Source of the DNA: Pseudomonadota bacterium
GTDB taxonomy: Bacteria; Pseudomonadota; Alphaproteobacteria; GCA-2731375
Direction of reading: 5' to 3'
NCBI GenBank assembly: GCA_027623205.1
Contig: JAQBYC010000031.1
Coordinates: forward strand, 1-44,669
Length of the DNA stretch: 44,669 nucleotides
Under the pieces are notes generated by a model, which ran no database searches, was not told the DNA's origin, and saw only the letters and a list, made by a program, of their open reading frames with translations. Position 1 is the stretch's first letter, and every line of letters begins with the position of its first letter. This document shows, in pieces, positions 8,605 through 16,651 of this stretch. Both the position numbers and the translations under genes were made by a program.

Positions 8605-9838
8605 CGCCCGCGCCCGGCCCGCATGCAAGCCACAGGGGAACCTCGGACTGGGCCTGCGTACTCTTGGTATTTCATTGGGTCTACATGGCGCGGCACTTGC
8701 CGGCGTCGTCTTGTTTGGGGACCTGACGCCGCCAGAACCCTATGCGATCGTCGCTGTCGAAATGGTCGGCGCGACCGACGTTGCGGGACGGCCGGGAGAG
8801 CACATCGGTGAGCCGTCGTCGCCATCACATGACAACGCGGAAGCATCGGCAGACGCTGGTGAAAACATGCCCGACATAGGGTCGCTTGCCGACATTGCCC
8901 CTGCAGCCGGAGAATCATCTGGATCAACATCGGCGACAGTAGCCACCCCAGCTCTGCGCGAAACCGCGCCACCACCGTCCCAATCGCCGCGCGTCACCGG
9001 GAAAGTTGCCGCGCCTGATACCTTGGCGGAAGTAGTATCCCAGCTTGCCGACACCGTCCCTGCAGCCGGAGCGTCATCTGGATCAACGGCGGCAACCCCG
9101 GATCAGCGCGAAACCGCGCCAGCGCCACCGTCCGGATCGCCGCGCGTCACCGAGAATGCGGCCGCTGCCGTGGCTGAAGCAATGTTCCAGGTTCCGCCCG
9201 TGCCACGACGGAAGCCCGTGCCCCGCACATCTATTGCTGATTTCAAAACAACGGCATTTTCCGAGTCGCTGCGCATCGCCAAGAATGTCGCCGTGCCGAA
9301 TGCCTTGGCCGATACGATGTTCCAGGTTCCGCCCGCACCACGGCACAAGCCGATGCCGGCCACATCTTCGACTGACTCCAGAATGGCGGTGCCGGCATTG
9401 GTGAGTGAAGTTGCTCAAACCGATACCGGCCGGGCCGTGGCGGGAAGCCAACCAACCACGACGCTCCACCAGGAACGGCACCCTGTCATGGCTGCCTTGC
9501 AGGCGACCGTGCGGGGCAGCAGCCGCGCCGGCGAGCCTGGCGAAAACCCCGAACGTCTCCCGCGATATGCCGTCGGCGGCTTTTCGAATGCGGCACCCCG
9601 CTATCCCTATCTTGCGCGGCGGCAAGGCCAGGAAGGCCAGGTCGTGCTTCGCGTCCAGGTCAGCGCCAGGGGTGATCCGGTGTCTGTCCGGGTGCAGCAA
9701 TCCAGCGGCTATCGCCTGCTCGACCAGGCGGCGATCAAGGCCGTCAAGACATGGCGTTTCGCCCCAGCCCGCCGGGGTGCATTTTTGGTAGCTGGTTCAA
9801 TGGATGTTCCAGTATCCTTCAAGCTCATGGAAAAGTAA
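8591..9838 (+). CDS. TonB-like energy transducer
   Basis: The protein has 415 residues. A single N-terminal membrane anchor (LGISLGLHGAALAGVVLF, about residues 20-38) precedes a long Pro/Ala/Ser-rich periplasmic spacer. A C-terminal TonB domain of about 90 residues follows: NAAPRYPYLARRQGQEGQVVLRVQV, the SSGYRLLDQAAIKAVKTWRFAPAR motif and VPVSFKLME. It should carry proton-motive energy to the BtuB-like receptor of the same operon. The spacer contains two kinds of imperfect internal repeats (see separate entry). Genes for ExbB and ExbD are not in the window. Its place in the B12 operon suggests a dedicated TonB rather than the general one. Confidence 0.87.
   Translation: MLQPDARARPACKPQGNLGLGLRTLGISLGLHGAALAGVVLFGDLTPPEPYAIVAVEMVGATDVAGRPGEHIGEPSSPSHDNAEASADAGENMPDIGSLADIAPAAGESSGSTSATVATPALRETAPPPSQSPRVTGKVAAPDTLAEVVSQLADTVPAAGASSGSTAATPDQRETAPAPPSGSPRVTENAAAAVAEAMFQVPPVPRRKPVPRTSIADFKTTAFSESLRIAKNVAVPNALADTMFQVPPAPRHKPMPATSSTDSRMAVPALVSEVAQTDTGRAVAGSQPTTTLHQERHPVMAALQATVRGSSRAGEPGENPERLPRYAVGGFSNAAPRYPYLARRQGQEGQVVLRVQVSARGDPVSVRVQQSSGYRLLDQAAIKAVKTWRFAPARRGAFLVAGSMDVPVSFKLMEK
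8885..9355 (+). repeat. Internal repeats in the TonB-like spacer
   Basis: One repeat type (CTTGCCGACA, CCTGCAGCCGGAG, TCATCTGGATCAAC and a GCGCGAAACCGCGCCA segment) occurs at about 8885-8990 and 9043-9145. Another (ATGTTCCAGGTTCCGCCCG and a following CCACG) occurs at 9182-9220 and 9317-9355. Both encode Pro/Ala/Ser-rich text, and the second gives the basic units RRKPVPRTS and RHKPMPATS. Confidence 0.7.
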
Positions 9839-9848
9839 GGAATGGCCT

Positions 9849-10943
9849 GTGGCTTGTGACCCCGAAATCCAACGGATCCTTTGCGAACATCTTCACAACC
9901 CAAGTAGCAGCTTCAGCATCGGTTCCTTCGGTGCAATCGCCGAGTTCCATCGCGGCGCCGGCGAGCCCCTGGCCTTGGATGACCCAGAGCGAATGACAGT
10001 CGCCACGGACCGGGGGGCGCTCAGGATCGATCTGACCGACAGCGCAATGCCGCTCGCCTACGAGTCGCTCAGCGGCCGGCCGGGCCGTTGGCGGCACGGC
10101 ATGGTGTTTTGTTTGCCGGAGACGCTGGCTGCATCACACGGCCGCTCGACGCTGACTGAACTGGGCGCCGACCAGGGCGCAATCCGGGCGGTAGACCGCG
10201 ACGCCGTCCTATTCGATATGGGTCTCAAAGCGCGCAACATCGATTTCTGTATCCGAACCCAGGATCCTGAGTTGCTTTCGCTGCTGCGCCGGAACGCCGG
10301 CAAGTCGGTGTTGGCATCGGGGAACCCCGTGATGAATGCAATCGTCGAGGCCGCCCCCCATCGCATCGCGCGGTCGCAGCTTGGCCGTGCGGAAGTGTAC
10401 CAGGCCATCGACAAGGTTAAGACGCCGCAAGGCCCGCACACGCATGTTTTGCCAAAGTTCCTCATAAGCGGTCGCACACATTCGGCGAACATTCCCCTGC
10501 CGACCGGTTACCTGCCTTGTCTTAGCCTCTATCCAGCTAATCCGCTGTATGATGGCGCCGGCTGCCGGAAAGCCTTCGACCCGGCGAGCTTCGCTGCCTT
10601 CGAAGCGCTTCTGGATCGGTGGGGCGTGCCGGAATATTGCGCCGAAAAGGCCCGCGCGGTGGACGCTTTCCGCCGTGATCTCGATCCTGACATCTATGAA
10701 TGTCCCCGGACACGGCTCGGCCGCACGGCGCTACGCGTTGCCCTGCGGCAAATGCGCCAAGTCGATGAAAGCAATCCGGCCCTTCAGCGCTGGCGCAACC
10801 GCTTCGATCCCGCCGTAACCAGGATTAATCGAGACCGAGATGAAGTTCAGGCGCCTCCGCTGCCACAAGTGATCGAGTCATCTGAACTAAACATCCCATT
10901 GACCGCCTCAATTCGCAGCGCCAGCAGCGATCACCCCTGTTAG
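9849..10943 (+). CDS. Conserved uncharacterised protein of the B12 uptake operon
   Basis: The chosen start is GTG 9849, 10 bases after the TonB stop, with an AAGGA site about 8 bases before it. An upstream ATG (9842) hits a stop after five codons. The protein has 364 residues, no signal peptide or membrane segment, and is likely cytoplasmic. Its N-terminus has CSFSIGSFGAIAEFHR-like text (SSSFSIGSFGAIAEF). The middle has GPHTHVLPKFL and GRTHSANIPLPTGYLPCLSLYPANPLYD, with His, Cys and Asp that could bind metal. I recall similar alphaproteobacterial proteins (possibly DUF6925) linked to B12 or metal uptake genes but cannot verify it. Its place as last gene of a riboswitch-controlled operon suggests a role in cobalamin handling. 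Function not known. Confidence 0.75.
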   Translation: MACDPEIQRILCEHLHNPSSSFSIGSFGAIAEFHRGAGEPLALDDPERMTVATDRGALRIDLTDSAMPLAYESLSGRPGRWRHGMVFCLPETLAASHGRSTLTELGADQGAIRAVDRDAVLFDMGLKARNIDFCIRTQDPELLSLLRRNAGKSVLASGNPVMNAIVEAAPHRIARSQLGRAEVYQAIDKVKTPQGPHTHVLPKFLISGRTHSANIPLPTGYLPCLSLYPANPLYDGAGCRKAFDPASFAAFEALLDRWGVPEYCAEKARAVDAFRRDLDPDIYECPRTRLGRTALRVALRQMRQVDESNPALQRWRNRFDPAVTRINRDRDEVQAPPLPQVIESSELNIPLTASIRSASSDHPC

Positions 10944-10963
10944 ATCCGACGACGGACTGGGCG

Positions 10964-11410
10964 CTATTTTACGCGGTGCCAGAATTGCGAACGCCCGAAA
11001 ATGGCGACATAACCCCGCACCTCCAGCTGTGAGCCGTCCCCGTTCAGCTTCATCGTCGCATTGTATACCTTGCCATTCTCGGGATCGAGAATGCTGCCAC
11101 CGTTCCACGCGTCACCTTCACGTTTCATGTCCCATATGATGCGGAGACCCTCCATCGGGGTTCCCTTCAAATCTCCTTGGCACTGGTCGCAAATGTGCGG
11201 GCTGCCATCGGACTTCCCCACCAGGATTTTCTTGATCGTTGCCGAAAGAGTGCCTTTTTCTTCGGTAATGGCCAGAATGCTTTTGGCCTCACCGCTCTTG
11301 TCGTCAACAGTCTTCCATTGACCCACCGGCGTGGATTGCTGAGCCCAGCCCAGGTTTGGCAGCAAGGCAATGGCGGCGACAAGGGCCCATTTCGTGCATC
11401 TGAAGTACAT
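10964..11410 (-). CDS. Secreted DUF2147 protein
   Basis: The protein has 148 residues. The ATG at 11410 is preceded on the minus strand by a strong AGGAGAGGGG ribosome site. A signal peptide (ALVAAIALLPNLGWAQ) leads into the DUF2147 pattern: VGQWKTVDDKSGEAKSILAI, then CDQCQGDLKGTPMEGLRIIWDM, WNGGSILDPENGKVYNATM and a C-terminal LEVRGYVAIFGRSQFWHRV. Known members are small periplasmic beta-barrel proteins of unknown role. Two cysteines (CDQC) could form a disulfide or bind metal. It converges on the last gene of the B12 operon with a 20-base gap. Confidence 0.85.
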   Translation of the reverse strand: MYFRCTKWALVAAIALLPNLGWAQQSTPVGQWKTVDDKSGEAKSILAITEEKGTLSATIKKILVGKSDGSPHICDQCQGDLKGTPMEGLRIIWDMKREGDAWNGGSILDPENGKVYNATMKLNGDGSQLEVRGYVAIFGRSQFWHRVK

Positions 11411-11464
11411 TTTTTCCCCTCTCCTAAAAACAACCGGCTGATTTTATCACAATCTGCATGGATC

Positions 11465-11661
11465 TCAATTACGCCGTACCGTTCGCCGCTCGGTGCGCCG
11501 CGAAACCCGGCTACGCCAACGGGCGGTAAGGGGCGCCCGACCCTGGCCTCGGCAGTCGAGACGAAACTTTTCACCTCGGAAATTGAAAGCCGCTCTCCAA
11601 GGTGGAGCACGCCAAGGCAGACGATCCCGGTAAAGATTACAATTGCAGTCTTTTTGACATG
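11465..11661 (-). pseudogene. Frameshifted small exported protein, usual DUF2092 partner
   Basis: On the minus strand an ATG at 11661, 2 bases after the DUF2092 stop, has to slip one base to enter the frame encoding KKTAIVIFTGIVCLGVLHLGE, an export signal. The frame then reads EARVGRPLPPVGVAG. A second slip turns the downstream text into the Arg-rich SRRTERRTVRRN tail ending at 11465. I associate a VGRPLxPVSVAGVARRT pattern with small exported proteins encoded beside DUF2092 genes. Two frameshifts within 200 bases mark it as inactive. The family assignment is from memory of the motif only. Confidence 0.5.
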
Positions 11662-11662
11662 A

Positions 11663-12290
11663 TCATTTGGCTGCCCCTTTTCTAAAATGATCCGGTAAGG
11701 CGAGCATGCCTTGAAGGTCTTTCGGGTCGACTTTTTTGGCATTTGCAGGGTTTTTAAAGACAAAATCGTCCGATGCGGCAGCCGGGCCGGTCTTCCAGTC
11801 CCTGATCTGGATGGTGTACTGCGGTGAATGGGGCATATCCTTGGAGGTGATGACATATCCGCAAGGATAGGGATTGGGCCCCTGCGCAATCCAGATTTGC
11901 CAGTCGATTTCCTTCTTCCGAAAGGCGAAGTAGTCGCATTCAACACCGCCGATCATGCCGCCGCCAAGGTCCTTTATGTCGGTGACATCAAGCATCAGGT
12001 GATCGTAGGCGTTCGCCATAATCAAATCCGCCGAATTCGTACTTCTCCCTCAACACGTCCACCAGATTGTCGATCGTGCCAGGTGGATCAATCTAGGTAT
12101 AGAGATTAGCCTGCTTGCCAAATAGCGTCAGCGTTTTCCCGTCAAACAGCATCTCGACATCCGCATGCCCGCCGGCCCGCTTGGCACAGACCTTGCCGGG
12201 TCGATTCAGGGTGATCGCACCTGAGCTTGCCAGGGCAGGTTTCGGATTGTCATCGGTGACCACCCCAAGGATGGCCTAGTTTTACTCCGC
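11663..12290 (-). pseudogene. Decayed DUF2092 periplasmic protein gene
   Basis: Minus-strand reading from about 12290 gives VVTDDNPKPALASSGAITLNRPGK, AGGHADVEMLFDGKTLTLFGKQANLYT, then an in-frame TAG (where family members have Gln), and IDPPGTIDNLVDVLREKYEF. A frameshift follows, and the frame resumes with IMANAYDHLMLDVTDIKDLGGGMIGGVECDYFAFR and DWQIWIAQGPNPYPCGYVI to the normal C-terminus at 11663. This matches the DUF2092 pattern (LolA-like fold, periplasmic). The N-terminal signal region is absent, and a short stretch before LASSGAI appears deleted. At least one nonsense codon, one frameshift and N-terminal loss make it a pseudogene. Confidence 0.75.
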
Positions 12291-12320
12291 CCTGATGGTC
12301 TAATGCGGAATATTTGCGGA

Positions 12321-13463
12321 TCAGGAATCGAACATCGCGTCGATAGCGTCGTTGTCCAGATCCAGGTTGAGGCCGGAAGGTTTAAATTCGTCCTGATCTG
12401 CATCCCCGGCGGGGGCGTCATCATCAGTTTCTCCGGCTTCCAATGGCTGAGCGTCAACGGCTTGTTTCGATGGCGTCTCTGTCGACCCATCGATTTCGAC
12501 ACTGTTGGTTGGACCTGCAACCTCGTCATCCAAAAGCCGGTCCTCAGGCGACGACATTATTGGGGGATATTCCGGTTCATCAAAATCAACGTCATCGGCC
12601 GGATCGCCGTCATCGACGGCCTCGTCATTCGTTTGGATGCTTTCATGGGCAAGTTTTATGTCCTCGCTAAACATCTGATCGATGTCGTCCTGGGCGACGC
12701 CCTCGCCCTCCATCTGCGGGCCGTTCAGCAGGCCAGCTTCGGCGTGATCACCCTCCTCGGCGGGGCTGACATCATCCTCGGATCCGTTGCGCAAGGAATC
12801 CGAGCCCCAAATCTGGACCATCGCGCCGACCCTTTGTTCCAGATAATGCAAGGCATTGACCACTTTGGTGGTGCGTTGGCCTGTAAGGTCCTGGAATGAA
12901 CAGGCCAGGAAGATGTCGGTTACATTTTCCTCCACGGTATCACAATGCCGGCTGTCGGCATCTTGCTCGCGCAGGGCCGAACAGGCATCCTGGATGCGCT
13001 CCGCCGCCGCCAGTATATTGTTGGTGGCCCGCTCCGTCGAGGTGACGATGGCATCCAAATCCTCGGTCGCGGCCATAATCCGGTTGTTGGCGCCTTCCTT
13101 GGGCTTGATCGCCGCTATATCGCGCCGGGTATCGCTGATGGCATCGCGCATATTCTGTAATTCAGCCGACAGTATTTCCGATGGTTGCTTAAAATCCTGA
13201 CGCTTCAATTGATCCCGGTAATCGTCCATGGCCCGCAATACCAGGTCACTGGCGACGGCGCGGTTACGCTGGGCATGCTCGCGCAAAAAAGTGCGGCCCC
13301 GCGCGGTCTGCATGACGGCCTCTTCCAGTTCGTCATATTCGCTATTGGACAGTTCCCGTTGATTTTCAATCGTGTCTTCGTCACCGGTCAACGCTTCATC
13401 AACGACCAGTTCCTCGTGAAGTGCCTCCAAATCCATGGCTAACGGCCCGCTATTCATGCTCAT
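12321..13463 (-). CDS. CheZ-like chemotaxis phosphatase
   Basis: The protein has 380 residues, starting at 13463 with a GGAAGA site upstream. Residues 90-215 are long helices with heptad character, including MAATEDLDAIVTSTERATNNILAAAERIQDA and the CheZ-family core ACSFQDLTGQRTTKVVNALHYLEQRV. The C-terminal 160 residues are very acidic and disordered and end in AIDAMFDS, similar to the CheY-binding tail of CheZ proteins. A second such motif, DDIDQMFSED, lies near residue 260. The product should dephosphorylate phospho-CheY. No chemotaxis operon surrounds it in the window. The acidic linker is longer than in enteric CheZ. Confidence 0.82.
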   Translation of the reverse strand: MSMNSGPLAMDLEALHEELVVDEALTGDEDTIENQRELSNSEYDELEEAVMQTARGRTFLREHAQRNRAVASDLVLRAMDDYRDQLKRQDFKQPSEILSAELQNMRDAISDTRRDIAAIKPKEGANNRIMAATEDLDAIVTSTERATNNILAAAERIQDACSALREQDADSRHCDTVEENVTDIFLACSFQDLTGQRTTKVVNALHYLEQRVGAMVQIWGSDSLRNGSEDDVSPAEEGDHAEAGLLNGPQMEGEGVAQDDIDQMFSEDIKLAHESIQTNDEAVDDGDPADDVDFDEPEYPPIMSSPEDRLLDDEVAGPTNSVEIDGSTETPSKQAVDAQPLEAGETDDDAPAGDADQDEFKPSGLNLDLDNDAIDAMFDS

Positions 13464-13646
13464 CAGTCTATCTTCCGTAAATAATCAACGCTACCCGCGC
13501 GGCTTGTCCACCGCGAAATGGCCATGGTCGACCCTTGGTTGTGGTGGATCTTGGTGTATTTTGATTAATATTTCCTTTTCTCTATAAGAATTTGCCCCGG
13601 TTGCTTGAGTTTCTGCTTTGATTTTGCAGTGGATCGGGTAACTGTT

Positions 13647-13674
13647 TTGACCGCAAAAGTGCCATTTCCATTAT
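13647..13674 (+). promoter_or_regulatory. Possible sigma-70-type promoter
   Basis: TTGACC at 13647-13652 is followed after 16 bases by CATTAT at 13669-13674, in an AT-rich gap upstream of the PaaI-like remnant at 13721. The match to the -10 consensus is only four of six. The gap 13464-13720 otherwise holds no gene that I can see. Confidence 0.3.
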
Positions 13675-13720
13675 GTTGGTGTCGCTCCACCGTATTTAGT
13701 TGTAATGAGGATCACGCTTT

Positions 13721-14045
13721 ATGGCCAAACCCGATAAAGACGCCGAATTCGTGAGGAAAGAGGCCCTGCGGGAAGCGCACGGCATGCACGGACATGACAC
13801 GGTCGCGCAGAATTTAGACTTGGCGCCGGAAGACGCAAAGCCGGGCTATGCGCGGGTCAGCATGCGTGTGAGTACTCAATATGTTGCTCGCGCATGGCAC
13901 CGCCCATGGTGGTTAAAGCTTTATCCTGGCTGATATAGCGTTCGGCCATGCTTCTAACAGCCGCGGGCAGATGGCATTCGCGCAATCGGCGCGAATAAAT
14001 TACCTGACCTTTGGCCGTCCGGGCGGCATCTTGCGTTCGGTTTGT
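13721..14045 (+). pseudogene. Decayed PaaI-type hotdog thioesterase
   Basis: The frame starts MAKPDKDAEFVRKEALREAHG and runs through DTVAQNLDLAPEDAKPGYARVSMRVST. A frameshift then moves the signature into another frame, reading LLAHGTAHGG, followed by a TAA and SFILADIAFGHASNSRGQMAFAQSARINYLTFGRPG. The HG-x-HGG, ADxAF and ARINYL pieces are characteristic of PaaI/hydroxyphenylacetyl-CoA thioesterases, which hydrolyse stalled acyl-CoA intermediates of phenylacetate breakdown. The C-terminal end is absent. One frameshift, one stop and C-terminal loss indicate a dead gene. No other paa genes are nearby. Confidence 0.72.
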
Positions 14046-14110
14046 AGATCAAATAGTATGATTATGTAAAATATCAGGAACCAATAATGCTGTCCTGGTA
14101 GGAGGTTGGT

Positions 14111-14542
14111 ATGCATGTAGAACGTATTCTCGTCTTGAAAGGCAACGAGGTGATTTCGGTCCGGATTGACGAGACCGTTGTTCGGGCGATCGAAATCCTG
14201 AACAGCAATCGGATTGGCGCCATCCTAGTGCGTGATGATGACGGCTTTGTGGAAGGGGTACTATCGGAACGGGATATTGTGCGTGGCATGGCGCAGATGG
14301 GTGCTCGTTGCATGGAGGCCACGGTAGGGGAGTTGATGACCCGTGATGTGATCCGCTGTCGGCCCGAAGATAATATTGACACCATCATGGCGGTGATGAC
14401 GGAACGCCGTATTCGGCATCTGCCGGTCATGGTGGATGATCAGCTTCTGGGCATCATTTCAATCGGTGACGTGGTCAAGTTCCGCATCGAGGAAATCGAA
14501 TCCGAGGCCGCGGCCCTGCGGCAATACATCGCCACCGCATAG
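14111..14542 (+). CDS. CBS-pair domain protein
   Basis: The protein has 143 residues, with a strong TAGGAGG ribosome site 6 bases before the ATG. It consists almost entirely of two CBS motifs: residues about 10-65 (VRIDETVVRAIEILNSNRIGAILVRDDDGFVEGVLSERDIVRG) and about 75-130 (VGELMTRDVIRCRPEDNIDTIMAVMTERRIRHLPVM, LLGIISIGDVVKFRI). CBS pairs bind adenine nucleotides and act as energy or redox sensors. Free-standing ones like this have mostly unknown partners. A short helix with acidic/Ala text (EIESEAAALRQYIATA) ends the protein. It converges on the DapA-family gene. Confidence 0.88.
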   Translation: MHVERILVLKGNEVISVRIDETVVRAIEILNSNRIGAILVRDDDGFVEGVLSERDIVRGMAQMGARCMEATVGELMTRDVIRCRPEDNIDTIMAVMTERRIRHLPVMVDDQLLGIISIGDVVKFRIEEIESEAAALRQYIATA

Positions 14543-14575
14543 ACCGCGCCTGAACGGGCATGGCGGATGATTGCC

Positions 14576-15547
14576 TCATTCCGCAGCAGCCGCTATGGCG
14601 CCAACCGTCAGCAGCCCGGCCTCACGCAGGGCCTGACCCAGGCGATTGATCTCGTCGCCGGGAAGTTTCATCAGGGGCGGACGCACCACCGCCCGCTGTT
14701 GCCGGCCCAGCAGCACCAGGCACTCTTTCATGCGGTTGTGCATATCTAGAAATGGCGGCCGGTAAAAAGCCTGGGCCAGGGGATAGATCCGATCATTTAT
14801 GGCCTGGGCCCCGGGCAGATCGCCGGCCTTCACGGCCTGGAACAAAGCCACCTGCAATTCAGGGATTACGCTGCCGGCGCCTGACAGCAGGCCATTGGCG
14901 CCCATGCAGAGGGATGCCATCAACCAAGACGAATGGGTGGTCAAAACGCTGATCGGGCGGCCGGCGGCACCCGATTGCAAGCTGCGAATATGTTTTTCGT
15001 GCAGCATGGCATCGTTGGACCAATCCTTGATGGCCTTGATGGAAGGAACGGCCTCCACCATCCGCAACAACGTCTCGAACGGATAGCCGAGACCGCTGAC
15101 CTGGGGATATTGGAAGACGATCATGGGAAGAGCAGTGGCGTCCGCGATGGTCTTGAAGTGGGTCAGGGCCATTTCCGGCCGCAGTTGCCCACCCATGATC
15201 ATGCTGTTGGGCGGGAAGACCAATAGGGCCGAAGCGCCGGCCGCCGCGGCCATGCGGGCCAGGCGGGCCGCTTCGAGGCTGCTGTCGGAATAGATGCCGC
15301 TGATCACAGGCAGCCGATCGCCCGCCTCATCCAGGGAGAATTCCAGAATGCGCTGCTGTTCGTCAAAACTGCAGGCGTGCACCTCCGAGGCATGGCCGTT
15401 GACCGTGACGGCATTCAAGCCTGCGGTGTCCGCCACATCGCGAAGGTGGCTGCGCGAGGCGGCTTCATCGATCAACATGTCATCATCGAAGGCCAGCAAG
15501 GTGGCGGGAATAACGCCGTCCAAGGGGCGATTGTTGAATACGCTCAT
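14576..15547 (-). CDS. DapA-family (dihydrodipicolinate synthase-like) aldolase
   Basis: The protein has 323 residues, starting at 15547 with a TAGGAGG site. It is a class I aldolase TIM barrel of the DapA/NAL family: GVIPATLLAFDDDMLID at the start, VNGHASEVHACSFDEQ (where true DapA has a GTTGE-type loop), MIVFQYPQVSG with the Tyr region, and KAIKDWSND holding the Schiff-base Lys. The altered loop argues against lysine biosynthesis and for a catabolic aldolase or dehydratase acting on a sugar acid or similar compound. It is the last gene of the liv operon, 32 bases after the epimerase gene, suggesting it degrades the imported substrate. Confidence 0.85.
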   Translation of the reverse strand: MSVFNNRPLDGVIPATLLAFDDDMLIDEAASRSHLRDVADTAGLNAVTVNGHASEVHACSFDEQQRILEFSLDEAGDRLPVISGIYSDSSLEAARLARMAAAAGASALLVFPPNSMIMGGQLRPEMALTHFKTIADATALPMIVFQYPQVSGLGYPFETLLRMVEAVPSIKAIKDWSNDAMLHEKHIRSLQSGAAGRPISVLTTHSSWLMASLCMGANGLLSGAGSVIPELQVALFQAVKAGDLPGAQAINDRIYPLAQAFYRPPFLDMHNRMKECLVLLGRQQRAVVRPPLMKLPGDEINRLGQALREAGLLTVGAIAAAAE

Positions 15548-15579
15548 AATGTGCCTCCTAAATGGCCGCCCCGCGGCGT

Positions 15580-16620
15580 CTAAAAATCGCCGTCGCGCGC
15601 TTCGTAGTGGGTTGGCTTATCATAATGCGGTTGGTCCCGTTCGATCCAGTCTACAGTCCAATCAACCATCCGAGCCAGAGGGATCTCCGGATAGCCAAAT
15701 AATTTGGACGCCAGCGAGGTATCGTTGTGCCAGCCCATGCCGCTTTCCTGATTCTCGAACACCGGGGTCAGGCCAAACCGATCGCCAAAGGTCTGGGCCA
15801 GCGCGCGTACGCTGACCTGTTCGGGCCCGCCCATATTCAAGGGCCGGGTTGGGTTTTCGCAATGGCGCAGGGCGCGCAAGACCTGGGCATTCACATCACC
15901 CTGCCAGATCACGTTGGCATGTCCCGCGCGCAAATCGATGGGCTGGCCGGTGTAAACCCAGTTGGCGATATCGAACAATACGCCATAACGCAGATCGATG
16001 GCGTAGTTCAGCCGGATCAAGCGCCCCGGCGTGCCGAAACGGCGCGAGAAATACTGCAGGATCCGCTCCCGCCCGACGCAGGAATTGGCGTACTCGCCGA
16101 TCGGTACCGGTGCCGTATCCTCGTTGCACAGGGCGCCCATGACGTCCGTGAAAGGGTATACGCACAGGGTGGAAAAGGCGACGATCCGGGATTGGGCAAA
16201 GGCCTCGGCGACCAGGGCCGGGGCATGGGCGTTCATGGCCCAGGTGAAATGTTCATCGCCACTGGTGCCGAACTTGCGCCCCGCCATATAAATCACATTG
16301 GGCAGCTTTGGCAAGGCGGCCACCGCCTCGCGATCCAGCAGATCGCAGGCCAGGGTCTCCACGCCCCAATCTTCCAGTCGTCGTTTGACCTCACGATCCG
16401 AGAACCGGGCCACCCCGACAATGCGTTTGTCCGGCGCGGCGCGCTTGGCCATGCGCGCCAGACAGGGGCCCACCTTGCCGCCAACGCCCAGAATGATGAT
16501 ATCGCCGTCCAGAGCGGCCAGATCGTCGATTAAAGCCTGACTGGGCCGCGACAAAAGTTCCTCAAGCGCGGGGACATCGGCAATGCGGTCCGGTAACCCG
16601 GTAGATGTTAGAGGCGCCAA
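15580..16620 (-). CDS. NAD-dependent epimerase/dehydratase-like protein
   Basis: The protein has 346 residues. The start is TTG at 16620, supported by a GGAGG site seven bases upstream; no in-frame ATG lies nearby. It has a Rossmann fold with a nucleotide-binding loop (IIILGVGGKVGPCLARMAKR, about residue 47), a DLLDREAVAALPKLPNVIYMAG core and a C-terminal sugar-nucleotide-like part. At the usual YxxxK catalytic site the text is YANSC, with Cys in place of Lys, so classical epimerase chemistry is doubtful. It lies between livF and the DapA-family gene in one operon. It probably oxidises or modifies the compound imported by the liv system. Confidence 0.78.
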   Translation of the reverse strand: MAPLTSTGLPDRIADVPALEELLSRPSQALIDDLAALDGDIIILGVGGKVGPCLARMAKRAAPDKRIVGVARFSDREVKRRLEDWGVETLACDLLDREAVAALPKLPNVIYMAGRKFGTSGDEHFTWAMNAHAPALVAEAFAQSRIVAFSTLCVYPFTDVMGALCNEDTAPVPIGEYANSCVGRERILQYFSRRFGTPGRLIRLNYAIDLRYGVLFDIANWVYTGQPIDLRAGHANVIWQGDVNAQVLRALRHCENPTRPLNMGGPEQVSVRALAQTFGDRFGLTPVFENQESGMGWHNDTSLASKLFGYPEIPLARMVDWTVDWIERDQPHYDKPTHYEARDGDF

Positions 16621-16651
16621 GGCGTGCCCTCCATTGTTCCCGGCGACGAAC

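Noticed and set aside
14040-14100. FNR/FixK-like site upstream of the CBS gene (ATCAA half-site)
   Set aside because: Only one half-site fits; the opposite half does not match at the required spacing.
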